The notes under the pieces are model-generated. The model saw only the letters and a program-made list of their open reading frames with translations, did not search any database and was not told the origin of the DNA. A DNA stretch of 64,000 nt, from NCBI GenBank assembly GCA_002724245.1, contig PBOG01000014.1, positions 1 through 64,000 of the forward strand, read 5' to 3'. The translations under genes and the position numbers were made by a program. Positions 1 to 8,232 of the stretch are shown here, piece by piece; positions within the stretch are counted from its first letter, which is position 1; every line of letters begins with the position of its first letter. The stretch is from Planctomycetaceae bacterium. GTDB taxonomy: Bacteria > Planctomycetota > Planctomycetia > Pirellulales > Pirellulaceae.

Positions 1-721
1 ACTGGAGACCCTGATTGTCAGCAATTACGAGAATGATTCGCAGACCCTGACCAGTGACAACGAAGCCAATATGCTCAAGTTCCGGGAGTTGATGGGGATT
101 CTTACCGAGGAGGAAGCAGAACGCTGGGCTCACATCAAACGCGCCTATACCCAGAACGTCAAGATGAAGGGCCTCGATGCCGACGACCAGTTTGGCCAGG
201 TTGTCTTGCAAATGAGCAACTTCTCTGATGGCCTGGATGCGATCCGCAAAGCAGTGGTTGAAGGGGTGGATCGGATGGGTGAAACTCCCGACGGTGAGGT
301 GGCGAACAGCCCGGTGCCGACGATCAATCCTCAATTGGATCAATTGATTGAGCAGATTTCCGGTGTCCAGCAAGGTCTGGACAATATTGGTAGCGCTGTC
401 TCTGCCGGTGTCGACGAAATCACGCAGTCCGAGCGACCTGCGGCGACCGCCGCTCCGGTAGCCGCAAGTCCTGTCACTGGGACAACCACGACGGATTTTT
501 CCGAAGCATCGCAGGCGCGGCTGGACGATTTGATCCAGCAAGTAAAAGGGATTCACGCAGGTCTGGCGGACATTGGCAGCGCCCTGTCCGCGGGGATCGA
601 GACCATCACCAGTGGCATCGATGACGAGCCGGCTGGCCTGGTCGAGGAGGCCCCGGAATCGAGCTCTCCACCTCCTGCCGAACCCGTTGATCCAGCAGCG
701 GATGACGAAGAGGCCGAATAG
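1..721 (+). CDS. C-terminal part of an unknown repeat-containing protein (5' end outside window)
   Basis: The reading frame is open from base 2 with no stop, so the ATG at 71 is probably internal and the gene begins upstream of the window. I do not recognise the family. The visible 239 residues start with a charged helical stretch (containing LTEEEAERWAHIKRAY). Three related units of about 30 residues follow, spaced by low-complexity linkers rich in Ala, Pro, Thr and acidic residues. Their cores read FSDGLDAIRKAVVEGVD, VQQGLDNIGSAVSAGVDEI and IHAGLADIGSALSAGIETI. These look like amphipathic helices that could form coiled-coil or oligomerisation segments. The tail is very acidic and ends in DDEEAE. 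No membrane segment or catalytic motif is visible in this part, and no function is assigned. Confidence 0.75.
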   Translation, partial: LETLIVSNYENDSQTLTSDNEANMLKFRELMGILTEEEAERWAHIKRAYTQNVKMKGLDADDQFGQVVLQMSNFSDGLDAIRKAVVEGVDRMGETPDGEVANSPVPTINPQLDQLIEQISGVQQGLDNIGSAVSAGVDEITQSERPAATAAPVAASPVTGTTTTDFSEASQARLDDLIQQVKGIHAGLADIGSALSAGIETITSGIDDEPAGLVEEAPESSSPPPAEPVDPAADDEEAE

Positions 722-1180
722 TGTCTGGGAGGGGCGGCCGCGTAGCGTTCCCTGGTTGGGCAGGCGGGCCGCGCTTCGGCGCATTATCAGGCAGAGTCGC
801 TGGACATCAACCACGTATTGTGTCCCGCGCAGCCGAGCCCTGCAGCGGCTCGAAAACGTAACTGCAGGACAGGGCTCCCCATAGTCCGGCAAGGTGCCAG
901 CGACTATGATGACCGCTTGCCGGTGCTGGACCGGTTTGCACTGCAACCGTGGTGTGTGTTTGCCGAACGGCGTCGTCGACCAGACGCAGGGCGGCGCGTT
1001 GACTGTCGCAATTTGCGTGCGCGACACCCCGACTTGGCTCCGTCGCCAGCTGTGACCTGACCCGCGCTTTGCGTCAAGTGTTATCCTCCGGGCGTACAGC
1101 GATGTCCGGGAAGCGATACGGGTAGCACGTCCATAGGGCTCTTTCAATTCCTCGTTTTTTTCTCCCCGTGGTTGTGGAAT
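722..1180. other. Intergenic gap upstream of alaS
   Basis: Short open frames here (for example 818-1060) have compositions unlike the neighbouring proteins and look spurious. The one structure seen is an imperfect hairpin at 835-877. I found no tRNA-like cloverleaf, no T-box-like element and no convincing sigma-70 promoter. Confidence 0.5.
835..877 (+). other. Imperfect stem-loop downstream of the unknown repeat protein
   Basis: GAGCCCT at 835-841 pairs perfectly with AGGGCTC at 871-877. The adjacent GCAG (842-845) can pair with CTGC (862-865), leaving a 16-nt loop and a 5-nt bulge. There is no downstream T-run, so it is not a classical intrinsic terminator. It could be an RNA processing or attenuation structure, or chance in GC-rich DNA. 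Confidence 0.3.
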
Positions 1181-3997
1181 ATGAAGACAGACGAATTACG
1201 TGAAATGTACCTGTCATTCTTCGAGAGCAAGGGACACCAGCGTTGCCCCAGCGACGTAATGGTACCGACCTGGGACCCGTCGGTGTTATTCACCCCGGCG
1301 GGTATGAACCAGTTCAAGGACCACTTTCTGGGCAAAGTCAAACTTGATTTTGTCCGGGCGACAACCTGTCAGAAGTGTTTGCGAACCGGGGATATCGACA
1401 ATGTGGGTCGTACTGCGTACCACCAGACTTTTTTTGAGATGCTGGGGAATTTCAGTTTCGGCGATTATTTCAAACGCGAGGCCATTCATTGGGCCTGGGA
1501 ATTTCTTACCAGTCCACGCTGGCTGGGCATCGCTGCGGATCGCTTGAGCGTGTCGATCTATCTGGACGACAACGAGGCCGCCGACATTTGGCAGCAGGAA
1601 ATCGGCCTCTCCCCCGAGCGCATCGAACGGATGGACGAGCACGACAATTTTTGGCCAGCCGGAGCACCCACTGACGGTCCGGACGGTGTTTGTGGTCCGT
1701 GCAGTGAGATTTTCTACCATCCGCCGGGAGGCGGACCGGAAGTCGAAATCTGGAATCTGGTATTCACACAATTCAACCGAGTAGGAAACCCACCCGACAA
1801 TTTACGACCCCTGCCTAGCAAGAACATTGACACTGGCATGGGGCTGGAGCGCACCGTCGCGACGTTACAGGGGGTCGACACCAACTTCCACATCGATACG
1901 TTGCGACCCCTCGTGGACGCCGCCGCCGATGTGTGCCAGGTGGCTTACGAACCCGATAGTGATGCGGGACGACGCTTGCGACGGATGGCTGATCATGTGC
2001 GCGCTTGTGCCATGGCGATTCATGAGAATGTTTACCCTGGACCACAAAAGGAAAAGTATGTGATTCGCCGGTTGCTCCGGCGCGCGGTGTTGGACGGTCA
2101 CCAGCTCGGGTTGCGTGATCCGTTCTTGTACCAGCTGGTGCCGGCAGTGGTCGAAGTGATGAAGGGCCCCTACCCGGAATTGCTGGAAACGACGAATCGG
2201 GTCGCTGACGTGATCAAGAACGAGGAAACTGGTTTTCTGGGAACGCTTGATGATGGGTTGGCGCGGATTGAGCATTTGTTTTCCCAGTTCAGGGATGAAC
2301 GACGCAATACCGTGGATGGTGCTGCGGCTGCCGACCTCTACCAGACTTACGGGGTACCGCCGGAAGTCTTTGAGTCGCTGGCCGCTGAGCAGCAGCTGGC
2401 CTTTGATTGGGAAGGTTTTCAGAGCGCGATGGAGGCGCATGGCGAGGCGTCCGGTCGTTTGACACATTCGGTGATGGATGTCAAAGGTCCGGAAGCGACG
2501 ATCAAGCAAGCGCTGCACACCGTGGAATTCCTGGGGTACGACACGACTGAGGCGGAAGCGGAATTGAAATTCATCATTGCCGGTGAACAACTACTCGATC
2601 GGTGGAGTACCGTAGGTCCGGATACCCCCGTGCAACTGGTGTTGGATCGGACCCCGTTTTACGGTGAGGCGGGTGGACAGGTGGGAGACAGTGGAGAAAT
2701 TTCCGCAGCAGGCGTTCGCTTCGTGGTGACTGACACGGACCGTCAGGGTGATTTGTTGTTACATCGTGGGCACCTGCTGGAGGGTGAATTACAGACCGGA
2801 AGCCGTGTGATGGCGGTTGTTGATGACACGCGGCGACAGGCGATCCGCCGGGCGCATTCAGCGACACATATTTTGCACCATGCGCTGCAGCAGAACCTGG
2901 GAACACATGCACAACAGCAGGGCTCCAAAGTCGATGGCGATTGGTTGCGATTTGATTTCACGAACCTCTCTGCAGTGCCGGGCGAACAGCTGGCGACGAT
3001 CGAAGCGAAGACGGTGTCCTGCATCGAGGCTGCTGCACCCATTACTGCGAGTACGGTACCGTTGGCGGAAGCTCGTCAGGCGGGTGCTATGATGTTGTTT
3101 GGTGAAAAATATCCCGATCCGGTCCGCATGGTATCGATGGGTGATTTCAGCAAGGAGTTGTGTGGGGGAACGCATCTGGAGAACACGCGCGATGTGGGTG
3201 CTTTTGAAATTACTGCCGAGGAGGCCGTGTCATCGGGAGTGCGTCGCGTGATTGCGCTGACGGGAGAAAAGGCTCGCGAGCATGCCCGTCAGACGCGGTT
3301 GGCACTGACGGAGTGTGCCCAGCTACTGGAAGTCGACGCGCTGCAAACTCCAGTCGCGGCAGCTGGTTTGGCGCGCACCGTGCGGGATCTGAAAAAAGAG
3401 CTGTCCGGTGGCGGTCAACGGACGATTTCCGCGGAGGATGCGAAGATCGCAGGAGCAAGCGATCAGGAAGCCACCTACGCCGAGATCAAGGAGGCCTTGC
3501 GACAAACGGCGCGGACTTTAAACGTCGCGCTCTTCGAAACGCCGGCCCGCTTGAAAACCTTGCAAGCAGAAATTGAAACCTTAGAGAAACAACGACAGCA
3601 GCTGGTTACTTCGGGGGATGTGTCAGTGGAAGGGCTCCTCGAACAGGCCCAGCAGCTGGCGGATTTTCAACTGGTGATTGCCGAAATCCCCGGTGCGAAC
3701 CCGAATTTACTGCGGCATTTGATTGATCGTTTGCGGAAGCAGACGTCACCGATTGCGGTGTTGCTGGCCGCTCCGGCTGGCGACGACAAAGTCGTCCTGG
3801 TAGCAGGATTGAGCCCAGAATTGACCGATCGCGGTGCCCATGCCGGCAAATGGGTCTCGGCGGCGGCCCAGGTGGTAGGGGGGGGGGGGGGCGGAAAACC
3901 AGATCTGGCCCAGGCGGGTGGCCGGGATCCGCAGCAGCTGCCCGCGGCATTGGAAACGGCTCGGGAGGTGATTCAGCAGCAGTTGGGCGGTTCCTGA
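1181..3997 (+). CDS. alaS: Alanine--tRNA ligase
   Basis: Charges tRNA-Ala with alanine in the cytoplasm; class II synthetase, 938 residues, slightly longer than the usual roughly 875. The N-terminal catalytic domain starts KTDELREMYLSFFESKGHQ and contains the class II region around RATTCQKCLRTGDIDNVG. The editing domain carries the zinc/active-site pair HSATHILHH and CGGTH. The C-terminal DHHA1/C-Ala region ends with the family Gly-rich motif followed by KPDLAQAGG. An upstream in-frame TTG at 1172 would add three residues; ATG 1181 fits the family start better. The Gly-rich motif is encoded by an uninterrupted run of 14 G (3878-3891), an obvious slippage-prone site. It stands alone, with gaps of about 400 bp on both sides. 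Confidence 0.97.
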   Translation: MKTDELREMYLSFFESKGHQRCPSDVMVPTWDPSVLFTPAGMNQFKDHFLGKVKLDFVRATTCQKCLRTGDIDNVGRTAYHQTFFEMLGNFSFGDYFKREAIHWAWEFLTSPRWLGIAADRLSVSIYLDDNEAADIWQQEIGLSPERIERMDEHDNFWPAGAPTDGPDGVCGPCSEIFYHPPGGGPEVEIWNLVFTQFNRVGNPPDNLRPLPSKNIDTGMGLERTVATLQGVDTNFHIDTLRPLVDAAADVCQVAYEPDSDAGRRLRRMADHVRACAMAIHENVYPGPQKEKYVIRRLLRRAVLDGHQLGLRDPFLYQLVPAVVEVMKGPYPELLETTNRVADVIKNEETGFLGTLDDGLARIEHLFSQFRDERRNTVDGAAAADLYQTYGVPPEVFESLAAEQQLAFDWEGFQSAMEAHGEASGRLTHSVMDVKGPEATIKQALHTVEFLGYDTTEAEAELKFIIAGEQLLDRWSTVGPDTPVQLVLDRTPFYGEAGGQVGDSGEISAAGVRFVVTDTDRQGDLLLHRGHLLEGELQTGSRVMAVVDDTRRQAIRRAHSATHILHHALQQNLGTHAQQQGSKVDGDWLRFDFTNLSAVPGEQLATIEAKTVSCIEAAAPITASTVPLAEARQAGAMMLFGEKYPDPVRMVSMGDFSKELCGGTHLENTRDVGAFEITAEEAVSSGVRRVIALTGEKAREHARQTRLALTECAQLLEVDALQTPVAAAGLARTVRDLKKELSGGGQRTISAEDAKIAGASDQEATYAEIKEALRQTARTLNVALFETPARLKTLQAEIETLEKQRQQLVTSGDVSVEGLLEQAQQLADFQLVIAEIPGANPNLLRHLIDRLRKQTSPIAVLLAAPAGDDKVVLVAGLSPELTDRGAHAGKWVSAAAQVVGGGGGGKPDLAQAGGRDPQQLPAALETAREVIQQQLGGS
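3878..3891 (+). repeat. Poly-G tract (G14) inside alaS
   Basis: Fourteen consecutive G lie in frame and encode four Gly codons plus the first two bases of a fifth (GGC). They sit in the conserved Gly-rich motif about 35 residues before the end of AlaRS. A one-base slip would replace the C-terminal tail. Confidence 0.95.
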
Positions 3998-4405
3998 GCG
4001 TGTACGCTCCTCCACAGCCGCTATACCCCGAGCGGCGGAGACCGGCTAAAATTCAGCTCTCGCCTTGGAGGTCTGCGCGGATCGGGTCCGTTTCCCGTCG
4101 TGCATTCACAGCGGCGGTCCGGTTTCGATTTCCCCAATCAACCCGGTCCCCAGTCCGCCCAAATCCAATTCAGGTTCTGAGATAAATTCCATACAACTTG
4201 GGTAGGTGTTCATGGATTTGTTCCTGGGAGTCGATAAGGGTAGCGGCTCACACTCTGTGTGCCGTGCTCGATCGTTCCACATGGCGGTGTATGCCTTGCC
4301 CGCAGGCAGTTGTGACCTGACGCGGCCTGCGGACACCACGAATTGGCGATTGGTATTACCCTGTTGTGACGCTTCCCTGCCCACCCTGATTGAAATCAGA
4401 GCGCA
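3998..4405. other. Intergenic gap between alaS and the ketosynthase gene
   Basis: No convincing gene. A short frame at 4206-4409 (GTG start, overlapping the next ATG) has Cys-rich, family-free composition and looks spurious. Two hairpin candidates are present. One is GAGCGT-GT-ACGCTC at 3996-4009, over the alaS stop. The other is at 4244-4264 and is listed separately. Confidence 0.5.
4244..4264 (+). other. Hairpin candidate upstream of the ketosynthase gene
   Basis: CGGC at 4244-4247 pairs with GCCG at 4261-4264. After one T.T mismatch, CACA pairs with TGTG around a 3-nt loop. It lies about 140 nt before the ATG at 4406 with no T-run after it. It may be a 5'-leader structure, or chance. Confidence 0.3.
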
Positions 4406-5689
4406 ATGAAAAATCGAGTCGTTGTCACCGGTTTGGGATTAGTCAATCCACTCGGATTGGACGTCGATCCTGTTTGGGAGCGTCTTAAGCAGGGCGACTC
4501 GGGTGTGGGTTATACGACGGTTTTTGATGCCAGTCGATTTCCCACCAAAATTTCAGCAGAGATCAAGGATTTTGAGAATCTGCCTTTGGGTCAGGATGCT
4601 GGCCTTTGGAAACGGCGCGCGCGCCATACTTGTTTTGCAGCCAGCGCGGCGCTCAAGGCAATGGAATCATCGGGAATTCAGGAACAGGACCTGGATCCTA
4701 CCCGCCTCGGTGTCTACCTGGGTGCCGGTGAAGGAAACCAGAATTTCGAGGCGTTTTCACGGATGGTCGCTGCCGGACTGGCAGATGGTGAGCTCGACTT
4801 GTCGCGATTTGCCCGGGTTGGTCTGGAAACACTTGACCCTATTGGGGAATTGGAGCAGGAACCGAACATGCCGGTGGGATATGTATCCAGCATATTCAAT
4901 GCCCAGGGCCCGCAAGTGAATTGTCTCACGGCCTGTGCTGCCAGTAGCCAGGCGATCGGAGAAGCAACCGAGATCATTCGCCGTGGTGACGCGGATGTCA
5001 TGATTTCCGGTGGTGCCCACAGCATGATCCATCCTTTCGGTATCACGGGATTCAACCTGCTGACCGCGCTGTCAACGCGCAACGATGAACCGACGCAGGC
5101 ATCGCGACCTTTTGACCTGAACCGCGACGGGTTTGTCTTGGGGGAAGGAAGCGGAATGGTGGTACTCGAGTCACTCGACCACGCCCGCGGTCGCGGCGCC
5201 CATATTTTTGGGGAAATTCTCGGGTACGGTGCTACTGCGGATGCCTACCGAGTCACTGACATTCACCCGGAAGGTCGTGGTGCGATTCGTTGCATGCGAA
5301 TGGCGATTGCGGATGCGGGAATCGACCCGTCGCAGGTCGACTATGTCAATGCCCACGGTACCAGTACCACCGTCAACGATCGAGTGGAATCACTTGCTTG
5401 TCGCGAGGTATTCGGTGAACGGGCACTGGAAACGCCCGTATCCAGTACGAAAAGCATGATGGGACATTTGATCGCTGCCGCTGGTGTCACCGAGTTGATC
5501 GTGTGTCTGATGTCCATTCGCGACAACGTGCTTCCGCCCACAATCAACTACGAGACTCCCGATCCGGAATGCAACCTGGACTACATTCCTAACGCCTCCC
5601 GGGAAGCGAGTTGTAATATTGCTTTGAATAATAGTTTTGGTTTTGGCGGACAGAACATCACTCTCGTCGTGGGCCGATTTCGCGACTAA
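4406..5689 (+). CDS. fabF: Beta-ketoacyl-ACP synthase, KAS II (FabF) type
   Basis: Condenses malonyl-ACP with a growing acyl-ACP in type II fatty-acid synthesis; 427 residues, close to the 410-420 usual for FabF. The thiolase-fold elements are in order: active-site Cys in NCLTACAASSQAIGEA, first His in NAHGTSTTVND, Lys/His in SSTKSMMGHLIAAAG, and the terminal SFGFGG. The N-terminus (KNRVVVTGLGLVNPLG) is typical. Relative to housekeeping FabF the segment before the active Cys is longer, with an acidic insert around GELDLSRFARVGLETLDP. No acpP, fabD or fabG lies beside it, so it may be a second KAS serving another acyl product. The activity class is secure; the pathway role is inferred. Confidence 0.88.
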   Translation: MKNRVVVTGLGLVNPLGLDVDPVWERLKQGDSGVGYTTVFDASRFPTKISAEIKDFENLPLGQDAGLWKRRARHTCFAASAALKAMESSGIQEQDLDPTRLGVYLGAGEGNQNFEAFSRMVAAGLADGELDLSRFARVGLETLDPIGELEQEPNMPVGYVSSIFNAQGPQVNCLTACAASSQAIGEATEIIRRGDADVMISGGAHSMIHPFGITGFNLLTALSTRNDEPTQASRPFDLNRDGFVLGEGSGMVVLESLDHARGRGAHIFGEILGYGATADAYRVTDIHPEGRGAIRCMRMAIADAGIDPSQVDYVNAHGTSTTVNDRVESLACREVFGERALETPVSSTKSMMGHLIAAAGVTELIVCLMSIRDNVLPPTINYETPDPECNLDYIPNASREASCNIALNNSFGFGGQNITLVVGRFRD

Positions 5690-5781
5690 GAACACGACAA
5701 GTTGCTGGCGCATCTTTGCGATGAAATCGCCATCGTTCTACGAGTCTCGTTCAAACTACTTTATAGGGTGGAGAATAGCCC

Positions 5782-6630
5782 GTGCCTGATTCGCACCTGC
5801 AGACAATTGTCTGTTGTTTGGGTCAACCCGTTGCCGGAAATCCCACCCAATTTATGATCGAACGCGCGTTCCGGGCCGCGCGCCTGGATTGGCGTTATCT
5901 CACTCTGGAAGTGTCTCCAGAAAACCTGGCGGCGGCTGTCGCGGGAATGCGGGCACTCGGATTCAAAGGAGGCAATATTACGATTCCCCACAAAGTGGCC
6001 GTGATTGAGCACCTCGATGGGCTCAGTCAAGCGGCGCAATTGATGGGAGCGGTAAATTGCATCAATCGAGACGGTGATCGGCTGCTGGGCGAAAACACTG
6101 ACGGCAAAGGTTTTGTCCAATCATTGAAAGAACAAATTGATCCGCAAGGCAAGCAGATCGTACTTTTTGGAGCAGGCGGTGCCGCGCGTGCCATTGGTGT
6201 CGAACTGGGTTTGTCGGGCGTGGAACACATTACTGTTGTCAATCGAAGTGAGCAGCGTGGGCAAGAACTGGTTGACTTGCTCAATCAGAAAGTGGAAGTT
6301 CATTCTGATCTGATAATTTGGGACGGTGATTACCAGATTCCCGAGAACACCGAGGTCGTCATCAATGCCACCTCGATCGGTTTAGGTGACGCCGCCGCGC
6401 GCGTCCCGGTGGATGCCAGCACCTTGACTTCTGAGATGGTTGTTGCCGACGTTGTTTTCAATCCACCGCAAACCCAATTTCTCTCGGAAGCGGCCACCCA
6501 GGGCTGTCGCACCATTGATGGTCTGGGAATGCTGGTGAACCAGGGTGTGATCGGGTTTCACGTTTGGACTGAGATCGATGCAGATGCAGCCGTAATGCGA
6601 GAAGCGCTGGAAGAATATCTGGAGCTATAA
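5782..6630 (+). CDS. aroE: Shikimate dehydrogenase family protein (AroE-like)
   Basis: NADP-dependent reduction of 3-dehydroshikimate is the expected reaction; 282 residues, normal length. GTG start at 5782 preceded by GGTGGAG (5767-5773). The substrate-domain Lys is in NITIPHK, the catalytic Asp is in NTDGKGF, and the Rossmann motif is FGAGGAARAI. The C-terminus (DGLGMLVNQGVIGFHVW) matches the family. The N-terminal shikimate-carboxylate motif, usually GxPIxHSxSP, reads GQPVAGNPTQ instead, so the two serines are replaced by Asn and Thr. This may be a lineage variant of AroE or a family member with another hydroxy-acid substrate. It follows the ketosynthase gene by about 90 bp. Confidence 0.85.
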   Translation: MPDSHLQTIVCCLGQPVAGNPTQFMIERAFRAARLDWRYLTLEVSPENLAAAVAGMRALGFKGGNITIPHKVAVIEHLDGLSQAAQLMGAVNCINRDGDRLLGENTDGKGFVQSLKEQIDPQGKQIVLFGAGGAARAIGVELGLSGVEHITVVNRSEQRGQELVDLLNQKVEVHSDLIIWDGDYQIPENTEVVINATSIGLGDAAARVPVDASTLTSEMVVADVVFNPPQTQFLSEAATQGCRTIDGLGMLVNQGVIGFHVWTEIDADAAVMREALEEYLEL

Positions 6631-6737
6631 ACCCGAAAACCGCTGACAACATCGCGCGACGCAGCCGCCATGCCCGTCATTCTGGTGATTCACCAAGGTC
6701 GATTCGTCGAGTGTCCAGCCGATTTCAAATACCGCGC

Positions 6738-6767
6738 TTGACATTTTTTTAGGTTGGTTCGTACATT
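6738..6767 (+). promoter_or_regulatory. Sigma-70-type promoter for the BON-domain gene
   Basis: TTGACA (6738-6743), an 18-nt spacer, then TACATT (6762-6767). The -35 is consensus and the -10 matches 4 of 6. Transcription would begin near 6774, leaving a leader of about 75 nt before the start at 6850. It lies in the proper direction in a non-coding gap. Confidence 0.6.
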
Positions 6768-6833
6768 GGTCGCAGCAGGGAGGCGATCGATTCTGGAACC
6801 TGGTTCTGCGGCGGAACAGGTTCTTCGGCAGGG

Positions 6834-6840
6834 AAGGAGG
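6834..6840 (+). promoter_or_regulatory. Strong Shine-Dalgarno that fixes a GTG start
   Basis: AAGGAGG lies 9 nt before GTG 6850. It decides for the 72-residue product over longer in-frame starts such as the one at 6754, which lies upstream of the predicted transcription start. Confidence 0.75.
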
Positions 6841-6849
6841 TCTGTTGCA

Positions 6850-7068
6850 GTGGTTTACGAGAATGTATCGAGAGTCGAGGACCGGGCACAACGCGCATTG
6901 GCGTCCAGCCCGATTTTTGCGCTGCGCGATCTCAAAGTGGAACGTGAGGGAGAAATCCTCTGGATCCACGGGCGCGTCAATTCTTTCTATCACAAACAGC
7001 TGGCACAAGAGGCGATTCGCGCGCTTGCCGACGGATTGCAGGTAGTCAATTCAATCGATGTAGATTGA
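6850..7068 (+). CDS. Small BON-domain protein
   Basis: A 72-residue protein consisting almost entirely of one BON (bacterial OsmY and nodulation) domain. It begins VYENVSRVEDRAQRAL and has the alternating pattern LKVEREGEILWIHGRV followed by a helix (HKQLAQEAIRAL) and a closing strand (GLQVVNSIDV). BON domains bind phospholipid or other envelope ligands. Here there is no signal peptide, so the product may be cytoplasmic or act at the inner membrane face. The GTG start is supported by the AAGGAGG at 6834-6840 and the promoter at 6738-6767. Monocistronic: the next gene is on the opposite strand. Confidence 0.8.
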   Translation: MVYENVSRVEDRAQRALASSPIFALRDLKVEREGEILWIHGRVNSFYHKQLAQEAIRALADGLQVVNSIDVD

Positions 7069-7119
7069 CGCGCTGCGTGTCAACGGAATGCCGTCTCCAG
7101 GCAATTCCCGAAGAGGGTG

Positions 7120-7146
7120 GATCCTCCGACAGGAATCCTCCGACCC
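7120..7146. repeat. Short tandem duplication in a convergent gap
   Basis: ATCCTCCGAC occurs at 7122-7131 and again at 7136-7145 (14-bp period), between the BON gene and the heptosyltransferase-like gene. It is one of several such micro-duplications in the window. Confidence 0.7.
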
Positions 7147-7156
7147 AGCCTTCCGG

Positions 7157-8200
7157 TCAGGCACCAACTCGTTGGCGATTCTGGTCGAGTTGCTGGAGGG
7201 TTACTGCCAGCACACGGTCAACACTCAGATCCCGCATGCAGCGATGATGGTCCAGTGGGCACCGTGAACGACCACAGGGTGCGCAGTCGAGTCGCTGCCA
7301 GAGCTGCGTTTCTTGCTGGTGGTAGTTCGCGCTCCAGCGCGGATCGGTGGGACCGAAAAGCGCTACGCAAGGTACACCAAACGCGGCTGCCAGATGGCGG
7401 GGCCCGCTGTCGGTTGTGACGACACAATCGCTCCGTCGGATACAGGCTTTACTCAGCCCGATGCTCAAGGGCCGGTTATGAATTCCGATGATACGTCGAT
7501 GCGCCGCCCGGTCGACCAGTTCTGCTACGGCCCGGCGCTCGGCCGGGCCACAGATCATCAGGACTACGACATCGCGGTGCTGGACGAGCTGCAAGGCCAG
7601 TTCCCGAAATGAGTCGAGCGGCCACGACTTGGACACACCACGGGCTGACCCCGTATTGAGAGTGACTACCTGTCTGGCATGAGTCATTTGCGGGTGGTGC
7701 CAGATTTGATCAGCCTGCTGCTCGTCGCCAGGTGTTGTGGTCAATTCCAACTGCTCGGAGGTGGTTTTGCAACCGATCGACTGGGCGAGTTCGAGATAGT
7801 GGTCGACAGCAGAACGCGGTAGAAAGTGACTGCCACGCCGCGGCGCATGCAATCGATCTGTCAGTAGTACCCCGCGCCAATCACGGGCAAACCCGACCCG
7901 TCGCTGGGCGCCACCCCGCCACGCCAGAAATGCTGTCGAAAGTGAATTCGTCAGCAATAACGCGATGTCGATGTCGGCTTGTCGAAGACGGGTAACAAGC
8001 TTGCGTTTTCCGCGTCGGTGCGGTTCATAGATCATCCATTCATCGAAGTAGCGACTGCCTTGCAGTACGGGTTGTACATAGGGTCGTGCCACGGCGATCA
8101 GGCGATTTGTGGAATCGTAGTGTTGCCGGATGGCGCGCAGTGCGGGAGTCGACATCACGACATCACCAATCCAGTTTGGCAAAAAAATAGCGACGCGCAT
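7157..8200 (-). CDS. Glycosyltransferase family 9 protein, heptosyltransferase II-like
   Basis: A 347-residue GT-B enzyme of the ADP-heptose:LPS heptosyltransferase family. The N-terminus MRVAIFLPNWIGDVVMSTPA is the typical GT9 signature. The C-terminal nucleotide-sugar region includes VVTTDSGPRHLAAAFGVPCVALFGPTDP in overlapping segments, with the usual D-S-G-x-x-H/R-L-A pattern. Acts on the inner face of the cytoplasmic membrane, transferring heptose (or another sugar) to lipid A-core. It is the last gene of the minus-strand glycan set and starts 32 nt after the GT2 gene. WaaF is the closest named member, but specificity between heptosyltransferases cannot be set from sequence alone. Confidence 0.88.
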   Translation of the reverse strand: MRVAIFLPNWIGDVVMSTPALRAIRQHYDSTNRLIAVARPYVQPVLQGSRYFDEWMIYEPHRRGKRKLVTRLRQADIDIALLLTNSLSTAFLAWRGGAQRRVGFARDWRGVLLTDRLHAPRRGSHFLPRSAVDHYLELAQSIGCKTTSEQLELTTTPGDEQQADQIWHHPQMTHARQVVTLNTGSARGVSKSWPLDSFRELALQLVQHRDVVVLMICGPAERRAVAELVDRAAHRRIIGIHNRPLSIGLSKACIRRSDCVVTTDSGPRHLAAAFGVPCVALFGPTDPRWSANYHQQETQLWQRLDCAPCGRSRCPLDHHRCMRDLSVDRVLAVTLQQLDQNRQRVGA

Positions 8201-8232
8201 GACAGGTTGATTTGTTGGGAGTTGGCGCTCAC

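Noticed and set aside
4206-4409. Small frame overlapping the ketosynthase ATG
   Set aside because: The ATGA overlap looks like coupling, but the Cys/Arg-rich sequence has no family features and no Shine-Dalgarno.
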